Assembly: GCA_029962745.1 (NCBI GenBank)
Contig: CM057165.1
Location: 3,750,340 to 3,814,339, forward strand
Source of the DNA: Echinometra lucunter
Lineage: Eukaryota > Echinodermata > Echinoidea > Camarodonta > Echinometridae
Direction: 5' to 3'
Length of the DNA stretch: 64,000 nucleotides
The translations under genes were made by a program, and so were the position numbers. The notes under the pieces are model-generated. The model was not told the DNA's origin. It saw only the letters and a list, made by a program, of their open reading frames with translations, and did not search any database. Positions 62,501 through 64,000 of the stretch are shown piece by piece (within the stretch, counting starts at the first letter, position 1; each line of letters begins with the position of its first letter).

Positions 62501-63882
62501 TTTAACCTTATTAATTATGTGAATACTCTCCCCCATGTCAGAATTCTGGTATGATTTGGCTGGGGACAGCTACAAGTTCAAGTTCATGACATGGTATATG
62601 AAGGCTACACTTATCCTGTCATTTTTCATTAGTTGACATGATAAGTTAGAGCTTCCAGTGAATATACAATATATTTTGGTCACAAGAGCCCTTAGAAAAC
62701 ATTTACCATTCTCTGCCCTAAATAGATTTTTTTTTGTTTTTGGTTTCACTTTCTTATCAGTGTCAAGTTTTCTAGACTATATTCTTCTCTTTCCCGTCAT
62801 GCTGATCATTTCTAAACCTATTAACTTACTTCATTTCATCATACTCAAAATCAGGACAGTTTATAGTGAAGGATTTGACAGTGGTCAAATTTCATATCTA
62901 AAGCAATTTGCAGTTTATGTTGTTTTCTACCTGCTTGTCCATATGCAATAAACCACTTAGATAAATGTATGTCCTGGACTCACCAAGCTTTTTATTTTTA
63001 ACTGCATACAAATAAAATTATGTATGAAGCAATATGTAAAGTAAAGCAGATCTTAAATTCAATTCACCTTGCAATGATCCTTAGATGACTTGGCCTCCAT
63101 TCAACTATCTACACCTTACTTAGAGATAGTTACAGAAGGGAAGCGTATTGCAATAAAAAACAAATTCCCAAGGCTGGCAAACTTATTACGAGGGGGCTTG
63201 CTAAAATGGGCACATGATTAATATCAGGATCAAAAAAGGGCTTGGGCAATACAAACTACCCTGGGATCAGGGATGCCATCTTCTATACAGAAAGGCTCTT
63301 TATAATGCAATGTATAATTCGTGTTTCAGCATCTAAAAATTAATTTGTGCCATGTTTATGATGTTGAAATCAATTAAGAGCTCTAAAAACATATAAAGTG
63401 GAAAGTCTTTGTCTTTCCCCCAAGTATAAGTAAGCCATATTTCCTCACTATTCTTGCCGGTATGAAGGCAATAAACACATCTGACGTAAACTTTAATATG
63501 TCTACAAATTACAGTAGCCCAGTTTTATGAATTTGGGTACATGTATAATCCAAGTCTTTGTCAAGATTCCTGCCAGGCACCACATGCCAACAGAGTTTCT
63601 GGACCTATTATTCCTTTGCCTAAAAAATAACCCAAATATCCCAGTTTTACAAGTTACATGCGCCGAGGATGAGTGCTGCGTCCCCAAAGTTCTCTGCAAG
63701 CAACGCCATCTACTACATGTAAACCATTCCATATTTGGTCATAGCGTGAGCGTGGACGAAAAGTCTACAGGCATCAAACTTGGCCAAAGTTTCAACCTTC
63801 GCACTTACATGTACTCTCTCTTCCTCTCTCTCTCACTCTCCCAGTTTACTCCCACTCTCCTCTCTCTCTCTCTCTCTCTCTC

Positions 63883-63920
<38 letters not shown>

Positions 63921-64000
63921 TCATCTCCCCCCATTTGTTCACTCCACACCAGCACCGGGAGCCAACCTTGTTTTTCTCCTCTAGGTCTACAACTGGTTAT
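59581..64000 (+). repeat. 4.4-kb duplicated block, copy 2
   Basis: Collinear with 51984-56381 and still matching at the window edge. Differences are concentrated as one-base indels, for example ACAGTGG against ACAGGTGG at the left end, and are dense at about 60600-61060 and 61500-61850. This looks like lower-quality or alternative-haplotype sequence. Confidence 0.9.

Overview
This is animal genomic DNA, almost certainly from a sea urchin (Echinoidea). Evidence for this includes AT-rich, intron-rich sequence, (ATT)n-tailed tRNA-derived SINEs, many small inverted-repeat elements, and a Notch receptor and DPP7-like peptidase whose exons I could join by splice phase. The species cannot be fixed from the window alone. 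Everything recognisable as a gene lies on the minus strand.

Layout from left to right. Positions 1-7560 hold the 5' part of a lysosomal S28 serine peptidase gene (DPP7/DPP2-like). Five exons from the ATG to just beyond the catalytic serine are visible, and the rest lies off the left edge. Its introns hold a hAT-like element, a SINE, a LINE relic and a GC-rich MITE. Positions 7561-12714 hold the DPP7 upstream region, with an M-box/CLEAR-like site and two CRE-like sites, and then AT-rich sequence that probably includes a long Notch 3' UTR. Positions 12715-37079 hold Notch: 28 coding exons, all joining in phase. They encode about 2,470 residues: 34 complete EGF repeats plus the tail of EGF1, three LNRs, the heterodimerisation domain, the membrane segment, RAM, ankyrin repeats and a C-terminal tail with a PEST/Fbw7-type degron. 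The signal peptide and the first half of EGF1 were not found and should lie further right, perhaps beyond the window.

Positions 37080-64000 contain no exon I can support. They hold transposon relics, microsatellites and two large fold-back elements. A block at 51984-56381 recurs almost exactly at 59581-64000, next to a 500-base N gap, and is most likely an assembly duplication.

The two genes are not functionally linked by anything seen here: one is a secreted or lysosomal peptidase, the other a cell-surface signalling receptor. The most unusual content is mobile DNA. There are 409-411 bp elements, two ~520-580 bp fold-back elements and several 60-90 bp palindromes, all bounded by TTAA. That suggests repeated insertion by a TTAA-specific (piggyBac-like) machinery at this locus.
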